Below are positions 1-7,951 of a stretch of DNA of 64,000 nucleotides, piece after piece (the first letter of the stretch is position 1; each line of letters opens with the position of its first letter). Source of the stretch: Clostridiales bacterium (GTDB taxonomy: Bacteria > Bacillota > Clostridia > Christensenellales > UBA1242). The DNA lies in the NCBI GenBank assembly GCA_918262735.1, contig CAKJYJ010000009.1, forward strand, positions 28,655 through 92,654. The letters run 5' to 3'. A program made the translations under genes and the position numbers. Below the pieces are notes generated by a model. The model was not told the DNA's origin. It worked only from the letters and a program-made list of their open reading frames with translations, and searched no databases.

Positions 1-933
1 TTCTAATATTTGTTTTGCATCTATATATGCCTCACTAAAGGACATATTATTCTCTGTGCCCATATCGTTTAACTTATCCCTTTTGTTTGAACTAATATCA
101 AATTCGTTCTTTACTATTTTAACACATTTCGTTTCAATTTGCGAAGGCTTTTTATAAATTAAAAACAAAAATGGATAAATAATATATTTTACATGTCTGT
201 GGTTTACTGCAAAACAAAAAAGCTCATAACTGGTTGACACGGCAACAAGAAATATAAATGCATTCATAATAAAAAAATACCAAACATTTGATGCCATACC
301 AAAAAGCGAAGTTGAGAACAAACAAAAAAACACCGAGCATATAAGATAAAGAAATACATTGTTTCTATTCTCATTAATTAATGCTGAGTTAAATTTATAG
401 TATTGTGAAAAAGTTGGTAAATATTTTATGGCAAGAAAAATTATATAGAGTATCGTGCATTTAATAACACCACTTAAAAGTCTTCTTAAAAAAGTGTTAA
501 AAACTTTTGGTGCAATTAAATAACTAATCTTTAACGGAACAACTCCAAGAAGCACAACAGATAACAGGGTTGAAACAACAATAATAACAAAACTAACCAC
601 ACTTTCAGTTGAAACATTTAGTCCATTTTTAACATTAAAAACCATATTGGATTTTTGCGATTTATTTTCATTTCTTTCAAAAATTCCACAAAAAACATAA
701 TAAAAACCACAAAAAAAGTAAAAAAATCCCCTGATTATTGGTATTTTGTATTGATTTATGTTAATTTTGCACCTTTGATTATTAAGCAATAATTTACCAT
801 TTTTATTAAACACACACGATATTTTTCTATTGTTGCCATAATAGCACACACCAAAAACGCAAGGGAAAAATAGATTTACCATATACCAATTATTAACATT
901 TATTGTATTGTTATGCGAATAATAATTACACAT
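1..933 (-). CDS. Divergent DUF1385 (YqhQ)-like membrane protein, partial at 3' end
   Basis: An open frame of 311 codons runs from an ATG at 933 off the left edge with no stop. About five hydrophobic segments are visible. An IPIIRG motif near residue 73, preceded by a short strand-rich stretch and followed by a hydrophobic hairpin, matches the layout of DUF1385/YqhQ proteins (IPxxRG, then membrane segments, then a YPFL/YPGL-like stretch near the C terminus). The hallmark GGQAVIEGV and HGAEHK motifs of that family are not present, so this would be a strongly diverged member. The Shine-Dalgarno sequence before the ATG is weak. Function is unknown. It could also be an unrelated multi-pass protein with similar topology. 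Confidence 0.5.
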   Translation of the reverse strand, partial: MCNYYSHNNTINVNNWYMVNLFFPCVFGVCYYGNNRKISCVFNKNGKLLLNNQRCKININQYKIPIIRGFFYFFCGFYYVFCGIFERNENKSQKSNMVFNVKNGLNVSTESVVSFVIIVVSTLLSVVLLGVVPLKISYLIAPKVFNTFLRRLLSGVIKCTILYIIFLAIKYLPTFSQYYKFNSALINENRNNVFLYLICSVFFCLFSTSLFGMASNVWYFFIMNAFIFLVAVSTSYELFCFAVNHRHVKYIIYPFLFLIYKKPSQIETKCVKIVKNEFDISSNKRDKLNDMGTENNMSFSEAYIDAKQILE

Positions 934-1072
934 AATATTTCACAGCTCTTTTTATTTTTTTACCCTTAGTTCTTATCGAAAATCAAATCCAAAATAGTGA
1001 AAAACAAAAAACTAAAAGCTAAGAGTGAAAAGTGAAAAACGAATAGTTAAGAGTGAAAAGTACAAACAAAAA

Positions 1073-1098
1073 AATCCTCACCAATACTGGTTCGGATT
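1073..1098 (-). terminator. Terminator of tRNA-Leu(CAA)
   Basis: A ten-base stem (AATCC/ACC with an internal mismatch, loop of 6) is followed on the minus strand by a T-run. It lies ten bases past the tRNA CCA. The stem sequence ATCCGAACC...GGT recurs after tRNA-Leu(TAG) and after the displaced tRNA-Arg 3' end at 23654. Upstream on the plus strand, a short direct repeat (aagagtgaaaagt at about 1020 and 1050) fills part of the gap to the membrane protein gene. Confidence 0.75.
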
Positions 1099-1107
1099 TG
1101 TTTTGTT

Positions 1108-1193
1108 TGGTGCAGGTGGTGGGACTTGAACCCACACGTTGTCGCCAACAAAGGATTTTGAGTCCTTCGCGTCTGCCATTCCACCACACCTGC
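1108..1193 (-). tRNA. tRNA-Leu(CAA)
   Basis: An 86-nt class II tRNA with a complete cloverleaf. The acceptor stem GCAGGTG pairs with CACCTGC, the anticodon stem is AAGGA/TCCTT with loop CTCAAAA (anticodon CAA), a long variable arm is present, and the CCA is encoded. It reads leucine UUG codons. No duplicated 3' end is seen downstream, unlike at four other tRNA loci here. Confidence 0.95.
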
Positions 1194-1316
1194 ATACTAT
1201 TGTAATGTTATTATAATAAAGCTATCTTGGCTTTCTTTTGACTCCGATACTATATCATATTTAATCTTTTTTTGCAAGTGTTTTTATAACATTACAAACA
1301 TTTGTTTGAACGGCTA

Positions 1317-2762
1317 TTAGTTATCTGTTTTGTTTAACAGTTTTTGAAAGTGTTTAATTAATAATTTTTTTGCTAAATCTGTATTAACATAGGCAAGCCA
1401 GTTTAATGAGGCATTATTAATTATCTGCTCATTTTCATCTCTTTCAACAACAATTCTTACTTGGTCTCCCTCATATAGTTTTGTGTAAGGAGGAAACTTG
1501 GTTTTACCATTGTTTATTATTGCATACTTAAAACCAAAACCTATCTCTTTATGGATTTTGAATGCAAAGTCCAAAACGGTGCTATCTTTTTGAACATATT
1601 TCACTTCTCCAGACCTTGTTTTAACACGCATTAATTCAACGTCTAGATTATCCATGTTGTCATCATCAATATATGTTGATAATCTTCCATCAAGCGTTCC
1701 AAGTTGCTGTGATATAAACTCATTGTTTGTTCCGTAGAATATTCTAAAAATATTATCAAAAGCGTCTTTTATTAAAAAATATGGGGCTTTTGTAAACGAA
1801 TCTGTGCCAATATCGATAATTTTTAATTGATATGCAGAACCACTAAGTTCCGACACGATATTTTTAATTATTGATAGCTTTTCCATATTTTGATATGTTA
1901 TAAACACATCATATGTTGGAACTTTTTGAATTATTGATTGGTCAACCTTTGAAAAATTAACCTTGCCACAATCATTAATTATACTTTCATAAATTTTGTA
2001 TTCACTTAATGGCTGGATATCAAAACTAATCGTTCCGTTTTCAATAATATTCTTGTTGAGTGAATACTTCATATAATCAATATATTTTGAGTTAATTAAA
2101 AAATAATTATCATATTGATAGAAAAAGTTTTCAATATCAAATTGATGAGCAATTTTGAAACACTCATTTTTCATTTCGTCATAAAAATATTTGGCCTGTA
2201 ATATTTTTGCTATTGGTAAAATCCATTTTTCAGTTTCCCTAACCTTTTCTAACTGTTTAGGAAATTCAAATGTTGAAATTGTGCGAAGGTTATGCAACCT
2301 ATCGGCAAATTTAATAAAAAAGCCCAATGGATTTTTTTTGCCTATTGCAATTAGCTTTTTGAACGATTGCTCCTCAATTGACGCTTTCTCAAAACTTTCA
2401 ATTTCATAAATATCGTTTTCATCTTGAACATACTTCGCCTTGTCTATTGCGCTAACACAATCAACAAGCTCGGCAACATTTTGATTAAACTCTGACGCAA
2501 TTTGGCCAAGGGTGTATCCACAGTCCTCAACAACATCATGAAGAAGCCCAGCAGAAACAACATCTTCGTCAAAACCAAGATTAGCAAGTATTATTGCAAC
2601 TTCAACAGGATGAACAATATATGGTTGTCCATCTTTTCTTTTTTGGTTTTTATGTAAAAGTCTAGCCATTAAATATGCTTTTTCAACCATTTTTACACTT
2701 GAACCATTTTGTTTGAAAATTTTAGTTATAATTCTAAATCTTTCATCTGTTTCGTCAAGCAT
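1317..2762 (-). CDS. RelA/SpoT-type HD hydrolase with TGS domain and degenerate synthetase region
   Basis: 481 residues. The N-terminal 200 residues are a SpoT-type HD hydrolase: HPVEVA, LLHDVVED and RLHNLRT are all present, so (p)ppGpp hydrolysis is plausible. The C-terminal part (about residues 390-450) is a TGS domain. Between them, where RelA/SpoT proteins carry the synthetase domain, there is similar-length sequence without its catalytic motifs, and the protein is much shorter than the usual 700 or more residues. The start chosen is the ATG at 2762, which follows GGAGGG by 5 nt. It overlaps the end of the upstream regulator gene by 8 nt, so translation is probably coupled. Function as a hydrolase-only alarmone regulator is inference. 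Confidence 0.7.
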   Translation of the reverse strand: MLDETDERFRIITKIFKQNGSSVKMVEKAYLMARLLHKNQKRKDGQPYIVHPVEVAIILANLGFDEDVVSAGLLHDVVEDCGYTLGQIASEFNQNVAELVDCVSAIDKAKYVQDENDIYEIESFEKASIEEQSFKKLIAIGKKNPLGFFIKFADRLHNLRTISTFEFPKQLEKVRETEKWILPIAKILQAKYFYDEMKNECFKIAHQFDIENFFYQYDNYFLINSKYIDYMKYSLNKNIIENGTISFDIQPLSEYKIYESIINDCGKVNFSKVDQSIIQKVPTYDVFITYQNMEKLSIIKNIVSELSGSAYQLKIIDIGTDSFTKAPYFLIKDAFDNIFRIFYGTNNEFISQQLGTLDGRLSTYIDDDNMDNLDVELMRVKTRSGEVKYVQKDSTVLDFAFKIHKEIGFGFKYAIINNGKTKFPPYTKLYEGDQVRIVVERDENEQIINNASLNWLAYVNTDLAKKLLIKHFQKLLNKTDN

Positions 2763-3717
2763 CAATACCCTCCTTTATAAGTTTGTAAATATTATCGTCT
2801 TCCTTATTGGATATTTTTGCAAAACGGAAAATATTTGCTTCCAATATGTTATTAAAATGATACTCTAACTTGTTTTGAAGTATTGCTATTTTTTGATTTT
2901 CGGTTAAACTTGAAGATATTTCGTTTGTGTCCATATACAACTTCTCAAACAACTCTAATAAATCTTTCATTGCTAAATCTAGGTTCACCTTATAGTCATT
3001 AAAAGATAAACAATCATATATTTCTGCATCTGGCTTATCGATAATTCTTTTTGAAATAATAATAAATTCAACGCAAGGATTATGCTCTCTTCCCCTTGCA
3101 ACTGTGTTGACCGTGCCAACGCCACCAATATATTTCATATTAGAAGGTGGATTATTAAAAATCATAAATGCATGGTCATTATTATTCTTATTACTCAAAT
3201 CAATAAACAAACTTTGTTCATTATAGTCAAAATTACCAGTAAATAAATTGTTACACTCTTTGTGTGCATTTAATATATCGTTATTTTTCGTTGACGAATT
3301 AACCTTTTTCAACAGTTTTAATGCATCGCTTTTTTGCTTAAGAAAGGTTGCATAGCAAATAACTCCCTTGTCGCCACAAGATTCATTTGTTATGCTAATA
3401 ACCCCATAGTTCAACGTGTTTTCTAGATTTGTATGCACTTCACCCTTGTATGAACTATTATTGTAGTAACAAACCATGTAATTACCCAAATATCTTTCAA
3501 AATTCTTCAAATTGAATTCATTTAGATCTGCAAATAAAAAATCATCAACAGAAACCCCAAACGAGTTTTTTAATGCAATTAAAAATTGAATTGAAGGTTC
3601 GCTAGATTTTGTTAAATAGTTATTGATACTCGCTTGAGAAAACCCTGTTTGCAAAGCAATATACTTTTGAGAATATTTTTCGGCAAGCAGCTTAAGATTT
3701 TTTTGAAAATTACTCAT
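2755..3717 (-). CDS. XRE-family transcriptional regulator with unknown C-terminal sensor domain
   Basis: 320 residues. Residues 1-65 are a Cro/C1-type helix-turn-helix (YIALQTGFSQASINNYL). The rest (about 250 residues) is a strand-rich region with a GGVGTVNT segment followed by a hydrophobic strand, then a helical C terminus; I do not recognise it. The start at 3717 is chosen because AAAGGGG lies 6 nt upstream; an in-frame upstream ATG has no such site. The promoter at 3743-3771 precedes it. It overlaps the HD-TGS gene by 8 nt, which suggests that the two act together, for example in response to a nucleotide signal. That link is inference. Confidence 0.65.
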   Translation of the reverse strand: MSNFQKNLKLLAEKYSQKYIALQTGFSQASINNYLTKSSEPSIQFLIALKNSFGVSVDDFLFADLNEFNLKNFERYLGNYMVCYYNNSSYKGEVHTNLENTLNYGVISITNESCGDKGVICYATFLKQKSDALKLLKKVNSSTKNNDILNAHKECNNLFTGNFDYNEQSLFIDLSNKNNNDHAFMIFNNPPSNMKYIGGVGTVNTVARGREHNPCVEFIIISKRIIDKPDAEIYDCLSFNDYKVNLDLAMKDLLELFEKLYMDTNEISSSLTENQKIAILQNKLEYHFNNILEANIFRFAKISNKEDDNIYKLIKEGIDA

Positions 3718-3742
3718 ATGTTTAACCCCTTTGATACCCCAT

Positions 3743-3771
3743 ATATTATAACAAACATAATAATTTGTCAA
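3743..3771 (-). promoter_or_regulatory. Promoter for the XRE/HD-TGS operon
   Basis: On the minus strand, TTGACA at 3771-3766 and TAATAT at 3748-3743 are separated by 17 bases. A TATAAT overlapping by two bases is an alternative -10 with a 15-base spacer. The predicted start is about 15-20 bases before the ATG at 3717. Confidence 0.6.
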
Positions 3772-3845
3772 ATAAATAATTTATTTTCCTAAATTTAAGT
3801 TACAATTATCTGAAATAAAAATTTATAAAACTAAACAAAATAAAG

Positions 3846-3876
3846 AAAAGTAAATTGGCATCGCCAATTTACTTTT
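3846..3876. terminator. Bidirectional-looking terminator
   Basis: A 14-bp perfect stem (AAAAGTAAATTGGC with its complement) closes a 3-base loop and has T-rich tails on both strands. It lies downstream of the lipoprotein gene, which reads toward it on the minus strand. Confidence 0.75.
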
Positions 3877-3907
3877 TTATGTCAATTCTTATATATTTCG
3901 AATATTA

Positions 3908-4579
3908 TTACAATACCAAAGTGTTAATATGTGGTATTGCCATGGTCGATTCATTGAACGTGAATTTTGTAAACTCGTGGTTGCAACCGCCCTGTTCTCC
4001 ACCACGATATAAACATATATGGTATATGTTATTAGATAGTCTATACACGTCGCCGTCTTCATTGTATTCAAGATACTCTTCCGTTTCTTCAACAAGCCTA
4101 TCTGGTCTAAATGGATATCCCCTAGCTTCTAAAGCGTGCCTGTTAAAATCTGAACCATAATAATCAAAATAGTATTTATCGGTTCCGTACCTCTCTCTAT
4201 TATCAATGTCTTTTTGCTCCGTGCCAAGCACCCACTCATCCGCGTTGTTTAGAACATAAGTAACCCACTTGTCTGGCCCCTCAACAGTTTCGTCCCAAAC
4301 GCCAAGATAATTATAAGTTCTTTCAGTTTCTCCTTGCTGGTAACCGTATTGCAAATAATGTATCAAATATTCTTCATTGCTAATTGTTTCACGCCTATGA
4401 ATAACCGTCCAATTACTAATCTCTCCTGTACCAGACCTATATGTTAATTCAGCCTCATACGAGCTCTCTGGAAATGCACATAAATAGGTTTTTGTTTTAT
4501 TGCCAAAACAACCAGCCAAAAGAATATTTGACAAAACCAAAACCATTGCCATAACTAATATAATATATTTATTCTTCAT
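3908..4579 (-). CDS. Hypothetical lipoprotein
   Basis: 223 residues. The N terminus MKNKYIILVMAMVLVL is followed by LLAGC, a clear type II signal peptide with lipobox Cys24, so the protein should be anchored on the outer face of the membrane. The mature part is polar and rich in Tyr, Glu and Asn with no domain I recognise. The Shine-Dalgarno AGAGGTG lies 6 nt before the ATG. It is monocistronic, with its own downstream terminator at 3846. Confidence 0.7.
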   Translation of the reverse strand: MKNKYIILVMAMVLVLSNILLAGCFGNKTKTYLCAFPESSYEAELTYRSGTGEISNWTVIHRRETISNEEYLIHYLQYGYQQGETERTYNYLGVWDETVEGPDKWVTYVLNNADEWVLGTEQKDIDNRERYGTDKYYFDYYGSDFNRHALEARGYPFRPDRLVEETEEYLEYNEDGDVYRLSNNIYHICLYRGGEQGGCNHEFTKFTFNESTMAIPHINTLVL

Positions 4580-4660
4580 TTTTCACCTCTAATAGTATTA
4601 TAACCAAAATACAACCCTTCCGCAACAAAATAACAGCAAAATACATACTGAATAAAAAAT

Positions 4661-4684
4661 AAGCGAGGTATTAAAACCTCGCTT
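4661..4684 (-). terminator. Terminator of the small membrane protein gene
   Basis: A 9-bp stem (AAGCGAGGT/ACCTCGCTT) with a 6-base loop is followed on the minus strand by ATTTTTTATT. It sits 13 bases past the stop at 4698. Confidence 0.85.
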
Positions 4685-4697
4685 GAAATTATTGTTA

Positions 4698-5264
4698 TTA
4701 TCTCTCGTAATAATTACGTTGGTCAACAAAATTGCTCGTAGTTCTTAAATTCTTTAATGTACTTACTTTTTGTTGTGGAGCACCACAATATTCAGCTTCA
4801 AGATTACGTAAATTAGCCTCTTCTGCTTGAGCCATTTTTTCATATGTATGTAATTGTTGTCTCAATTTATCTGATTCATCTCTTGTTAAAACTTTTTTGT
4901 TCTTGATTTTTTCTTCAAGTTTTTTACGTTTTTTATCTGATCTAATTTTAACAAATGTTCCAAGACCAACGGCAAACAAACCAAAAGCAAATATTCCCGG
5001 AGTAAATGTCATAGCAGCAATGCTTGCCACAATTGCAATCGCAGTAAAGCATCCACCAGCAATTGCCATAATCATACCCGTAATGCCAGTTGCTTTTGCG
5101 GTTTTTAATTCAAATTTATCGTCTGTTAATTTTGATTCAACTCTATTCAAATCGCTTTTCATTAGTGCGGCCCTTACATCAAAACACTTTGACAAGTAAG
5201 ATATTAATCTTTCTTTGCTAGCCTTAATATCGGCGGTTATTTCACCTTTTGTTCTATATGCCAT
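4698..5264 (-). CDS. Small membrane protein with flanking coiled-coil regions
   Basis: 188 residues. The N-terminal 60 residues are helical and charged. Two adjacent membrane segments (about residues 62-105, rich in Ala, Gly and Ile) follow, then a Lys/Glu-rich coiled-coil stretch to residue 165. The start at 5264 follows GAGGAGAG at good spacing; the longer frame upstream has no ribosome binding site. There is no enzymatic motif and I cannot assign a family. It is a single gene with its own terminator. Confidence 0.6.
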   Translation of the reverse strand: MAYRTKGEITADIKASKERLISYLSKCFDVRAALMKSDLNRVESKLTDDKFELKTAKATGITGMIMAIAGGCFTAIAIVASIAAMTFTPGIFAFGLFAVGLGTFVKIRSDKKRKKLEEKIKNKKVLTRDESDKLRQQLHTYEKMAQAEEANLRNLEAEYCGAPQQKVSTLKNLRTTSNFVDQRNYYER

Positions 5265-5358
5265 ATATAAATCTCTCCTCTCTATGCCTCTATTGTACAA
5301 CACTTATTGCAAAATGTCAATACTAAAGTTTTACAAATAGATCTTTATTATTAATATA

Positions 5359-6123
5359 TTAATTTGTTTTTATTATTGAGTTATCTAACAAATAGTTTTC
5401 CTTTAATTTGCGCACTGCATTATTAAGAATAATAACATCATCATCGTTTAGTTTACTACCAAAATTATTGCACATTATATCAATATAGCCATAATGCAAT
5501 ATTTCCTGCCTTAAAAAGTCATATTTAACATAGTAGGCACTTGCCATAGATAACAATGCAAAATCCAACTTTGAATGCGGATTATATTTTAATAATAAGT
5601 TCATTGAATTAAAATCGTTTAATATTTCCTCATTAAACCCATCACATTGGTTCATGTTTTGAAACGCCCCACTCGCAACTCTAACAACATTACTAAAAGC
5701 ATCAGCGTTTTTAACAATTTCATTAAAAAGAATAACTCTATCATTATTTCCCGTATATGGTTTGGTGTGATATTTAACTGCATCAATTAACACACTTTTC
5801 TCGCCAGCGGTTATGCCAAACTGCCCTTCATTTATTTTTGCCAAAATGTCAGCACCAACATCGCCGTGATCAATTGACACCTTATCATTATATGTTCCAT
5901 AATGCTCCCATTGATAAAACCTCCCCACATCATGAAACAAACCAACAAGATAGGCAAATTCTCGTTCATCTCTTGATAGTTTAAGTCTGCATGCAATTGT
6001 AAAACATGTGTTTGCAACTGTATAACTATGTATTATTTTTCTAAGTATATTGCTATCCAATGCATCATACCTAGAAACATAATCCCAAAATATTGAATTA
6101 TATGTTTGTATTTTCTTTTCCAT
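5359..6123 (-). CDS. HD-domain phosphohydrolase
   Basis: 254 residues. The HD superfamily signature is present: a first His near residue 32 (IHSYTVA), GLFHDVGRF with the HD pair near residues 63-64, then DHGDVGADIL and NADAFSNV. Such proteins are metal-dependent phosphohydrolases acting on nucleotides or related phosphates; the substrate here is unknown. Its start overlaps the end of the upstream Sir2-like gene by 26 nt, so the two are translationally coupled and probably act in one pathway. An AAAAAGG precedes the ATG. Confidence 0.75.
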   Translation of the reverse strand: MEKKIQTYNSIFWDYVSRYDALDSNILRKIIHSYTVANTCFTIACRLKLSRDEREFAYLVGLFHDVGRFYQWEHYGTYNDKVSIDHGDVGADILAKINEGQFGITAGEKSVLIDAVKYHTKPYTGNNDRVILFNEIVKNADAFSNVVRVASGAFQNMNQCDGFNEEILNDFNSMNLLLKYNPHSKLDFALLSMASAYYVKYDFLRQEILHYGYIDIMCNNFGSKLNDDDVIILNNAVRKLKENYLLDNSIIKTN

Positions 6124-7312
6124 TCAACAGTACCTTTTTAAGATTTAACATAGCCTCATCAAATCGAAGTTTAACAATTATATCTCCATCTTTTGGACCT
6201 TCAACAAGGTATTCTTCAAATCCATCACTAGTTTCATAACCCTCTGGGTCAATAAATATAATTTTTAAGCCCCTCTCCCTTGCTTGCCTTTCAACCTGCC
6301 TTCTATCCGCATGGCAACCCATACATATCAGCGACTTAACATCATTTTCAAAAACTGGTTTTGCAATATATTCATTTATGTCATAAATACGAAGTATTTT
6401 TTCGGGAATACCCATTCTTTTAACAATTCTATCAAAATTATTGTTATACACAATACCCTTAAAATAGCCCAGTTTATATAATTCTCCAAAGGTTTTGTAT
6501 CCCTCGGTTAAATCGGCAGAAAAACACGCCATTGGAACCTCTGCAAACTTTAGCCTCATTTTCTTTTCGTTAGAAATCACATCATACAAAAGAGTGTCTT
6601 GCTCCGACAAGTAAAACATACCAGTTTCATGATTTTGAACCCTGTAGGTTTCGTGCATATTATGAAGCGGAGGAATATTGGCATCAATGCTAGGGCCACA
6701 CCCCATTTCAACTTGCGCTGGCAAATAATCTAAAATATCTCTAACATCTTTTGTATATTTTGGATTTTCTCTCGCATCTGGCAAACGATATGTTTTTCTA
6801 GATAACTTCCAAATTCTATCTTGCAGGTCTTCATAATCATAACCCTTACTACAAACAACAATATCAATACTCTCATAATTGTCTGGGAAAACACTTGTGT
6901 TTCTTGGATGATTTTTATACTTTGTGATTATTACTTCGGTTTCATTATCGTTAATATATCTTCCATCGTCCACACTTCTAAATCCACCAATTTTAAGAGC
7001 GTCAAATATTTTATTCTCATATTTAACAACCTCGTCAATTGGCAGAGTGTTTGTAACATACAAATAATATTTACCAAGAACCAAATAATCTTGCCCATTT
7101 ATATTATCTGTTTTATAACTATCATAAAAATGAATATATCTTCTTCTTTGTGTTGTACTATCAATATACCCTGATTTTGACGCATTTTCAGGCCTTTGAT
7201 TTCTAAACCAACACCCCTCAAAATTAAAATAACCATCTTCACCAATAAAGTACTTACTCAAAACCTCTTTTTGGCTTTTATTCAACTTTTCAACAACGTA
7301 TTCTTTTGCCAT
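6098..7312 (-). CDS. Sir2-like (NAD-dependent deacylase fold) protein with extra N-terminal domain
   Basis: 404 residues. From about residue 205 it follows the sirtuin pattern: MGCGPSIDANIPPLH corresponds to the GAGxSxxSGIPxF nucleotide-binding motif, GIVYNNNFDRI to the TQNIDxLH segment, and LICMGCHADRRQVERQA followed by IIFIDPEG to the closing Rossmann strands. The catalytic-His region is altered (YNNNFDRI lacks an obvious His), so activity may differ from deacetylation. Residues 1-190 are an additional domain I do not recognise. The start at 7312 follows GGGAGAAAAAT. The downstream HD hydrolase overlaps by 26 nt. A role in NAD or ADP-ribose metabolism is inference. Confidence 0.6.
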   Translation of the reverse strand: MAKEYVVEKLNKSQKEVLSKYFIGEDGYFNFEGCWFRNQRPENASKSGYIDSTTQRRRYIHFYDSYKTDNINGQDYLVLGKYYLYVTNTLPIDEVVKYENKIFDALKIGGFRSVDDGRYINDNETEVIITKYKNHPRNTSVFPDNYESIDIVVCSKGYDYEDLQDRIWKLSRKTYRLPDARENPKYTKDVRDILDYLPAQVEMGCGPSIDANIPPLHNMHETYRVQNHETGMFYLSEQDTLLYDVISNEKKMRLKFAEVPMACFSADLTEGYKTFGELYKLGYFKGIVYNNNFDRIVKRMGIPEKILRIYDINEYIAKPVFENDVKSLICMGCHADRRQVERQARERGLKIIFIDPEGYETSDGFEEYLVEGPKDGDIIVKLRFDEAMLNLKKVLLNGKENTNI

Positions 7313-7413
7313 ATTTTTCTCCCTAATTAAAGGATAAACAATCCATAAACAAAAGTCAACAAAACAATAGTAAATTATTGCTAACAATAATTACTAAAAG
7401 ATTAAAAATTTTC

Positions 7414-7442
7414 TTGACAATAACAAAAAAACAATATAGAAT
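7414..7442 (+). promoter_or_regulatory. Promoter upstream of the tRNA-Lys(CTT) leader
   Basis: TTGACA at 7414 and TAGAAT at 7437 with a 17-base spacer. The nearest complete gene downstream is tRNA-Lys(CTT) at 7704, so the primary transcript would begin near 7449 and carry a leader of about 255 nt containing a broken tRNA half and repeats. Confidence 0.6.
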
Positions 7443-7480
7443 ATAACACGTGTTTTAGAAGAACTAAAGAGTCATAGTTG

Positions 7481-7581
7481 GCGGCAGGGGTTTTCCCCGA
7501 CCCATAAAACACAAATTTAATTTAATATCAATTATGGACTTTTAGCTCTAGACGGCAAGAGCAACTAACTCTTAATCAGTG
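7481..7581 (+). repeat. Upstream copy of the tRNA-Lys(CTT) 5' flank and broken tRNA 5' half
   Basis: This is a direct repeat of 7649-7747. The first 68 bases differ at only three positions from the proper copy and include the same 5' flank. The tRNA 5' half then continues through a rearranged D-loop to the end of the anticodon arm (cttaatcagtg), where homology stops at the variable loop. The next 67 bases are foreign and contain a hairpin (7596-7619) that also occurs at 55135-55160. This copy cannot form a tRNA. Confidence 0.8.
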
Positions 7582-7648
7582 CACGACGCGTTTGGAAAAG
7601 TTGCCTGTGGCAAGTTTTTAGCCAAAGCGTGCAAATGCGCCAACATTT

Positions 7649-7747
7649 GCGGCAGGGGCTTCCCCCGACCCACAAAACACAAATTTAATTTAATATCAAT
7701 TATGGACTTTTAGCTCAGTTGGTAGAGCAACTGACTCTTAATCAGTG
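7649..7747 (+). repeat. Second copy of the 5' flank repeat, running into the intact tRNA-Lys(CTT)
   Basis: This copy is continuous with the functional tRNA gene. Within it, CCCCCGACCCAC at 7662-7673 is the exact reverse complement of the tRNA variable loop/T-stem at 7745-7756. The same segment is also half of a local G/C hairpin. Confidence 0.8.
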
Positions 7748-7779
7748 GGTCGGGGGTTCGAGCCCCCCAAAGTCCACCA
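7704..7779 (+). tRNA. tRNA-Lys(CTT)
   Basis: A 76-nt tRNA with acceptor stem GGACTTT/AAAGTCC, anticodon loop CTCTTAA (CTT), T-loop TTCGAGC and encoded CCA. It reads lysine AAG codons. Repeats lie both 5' (7481-7703) and 3' (to 8146), including a second copy of its 3' end at 8129. Confidence 0.95.
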
Positions 7780-7783
7780 CTTT

Positions 7784-7797
7784 AGTGCGAAAGCACT
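7784..7797 (+). terminator. Terminator of tRNA-Lys(CTT)
   Basis: A short stem AGTGC/GCACT with a GAAA tetraloop is followed by eight T residues. It starts four bases past the CCA and separates the tRNA from the repeat cores downstream. Confidence 0.75.
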
Positions 7798-7812
7798 TTT
7801 TTTTATTTTATT

Positions 7813-7932
7813 GGGACCCCGAAAAGTATTTGCATGTCAAAACTTTTTGGGGAGAGGAAAAACTGTGCGAAAAGTAAAATTTTGCCATAGCAAAATGAAG
7901 CCAAAAGCACGAGTTTTGACGAGGCTCGAACC
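7813..7932 (+). ncRNA. Conserved three-hairpin core, copy 1
   Basis: The order of parts is shared with the other four copies. First comes GGGACCCC opening a hairpin (CCCCGAAAAGT with ACTTTTTGGGG), then GAGAGGAAAA, a second hairpin (ATTTTGC with GCAAAAT), a third (CAAAA with TTTTG), GACGAGG, and finally CTCGAACC, which resembles a tRNA T-loop. Whether it is transcribed is not known; a terminator precedes it. Confidence 0.5.
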
Positions 7933-7951
7933 AAAGTTTTAACAAACATTA

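Noticed and set aside
3718-3771. Upstream 18-codon extension of the XRE regulator
   Set aside because: No ribosome site and it overlaps the promoter; the ATG at 3717 has a strong site.
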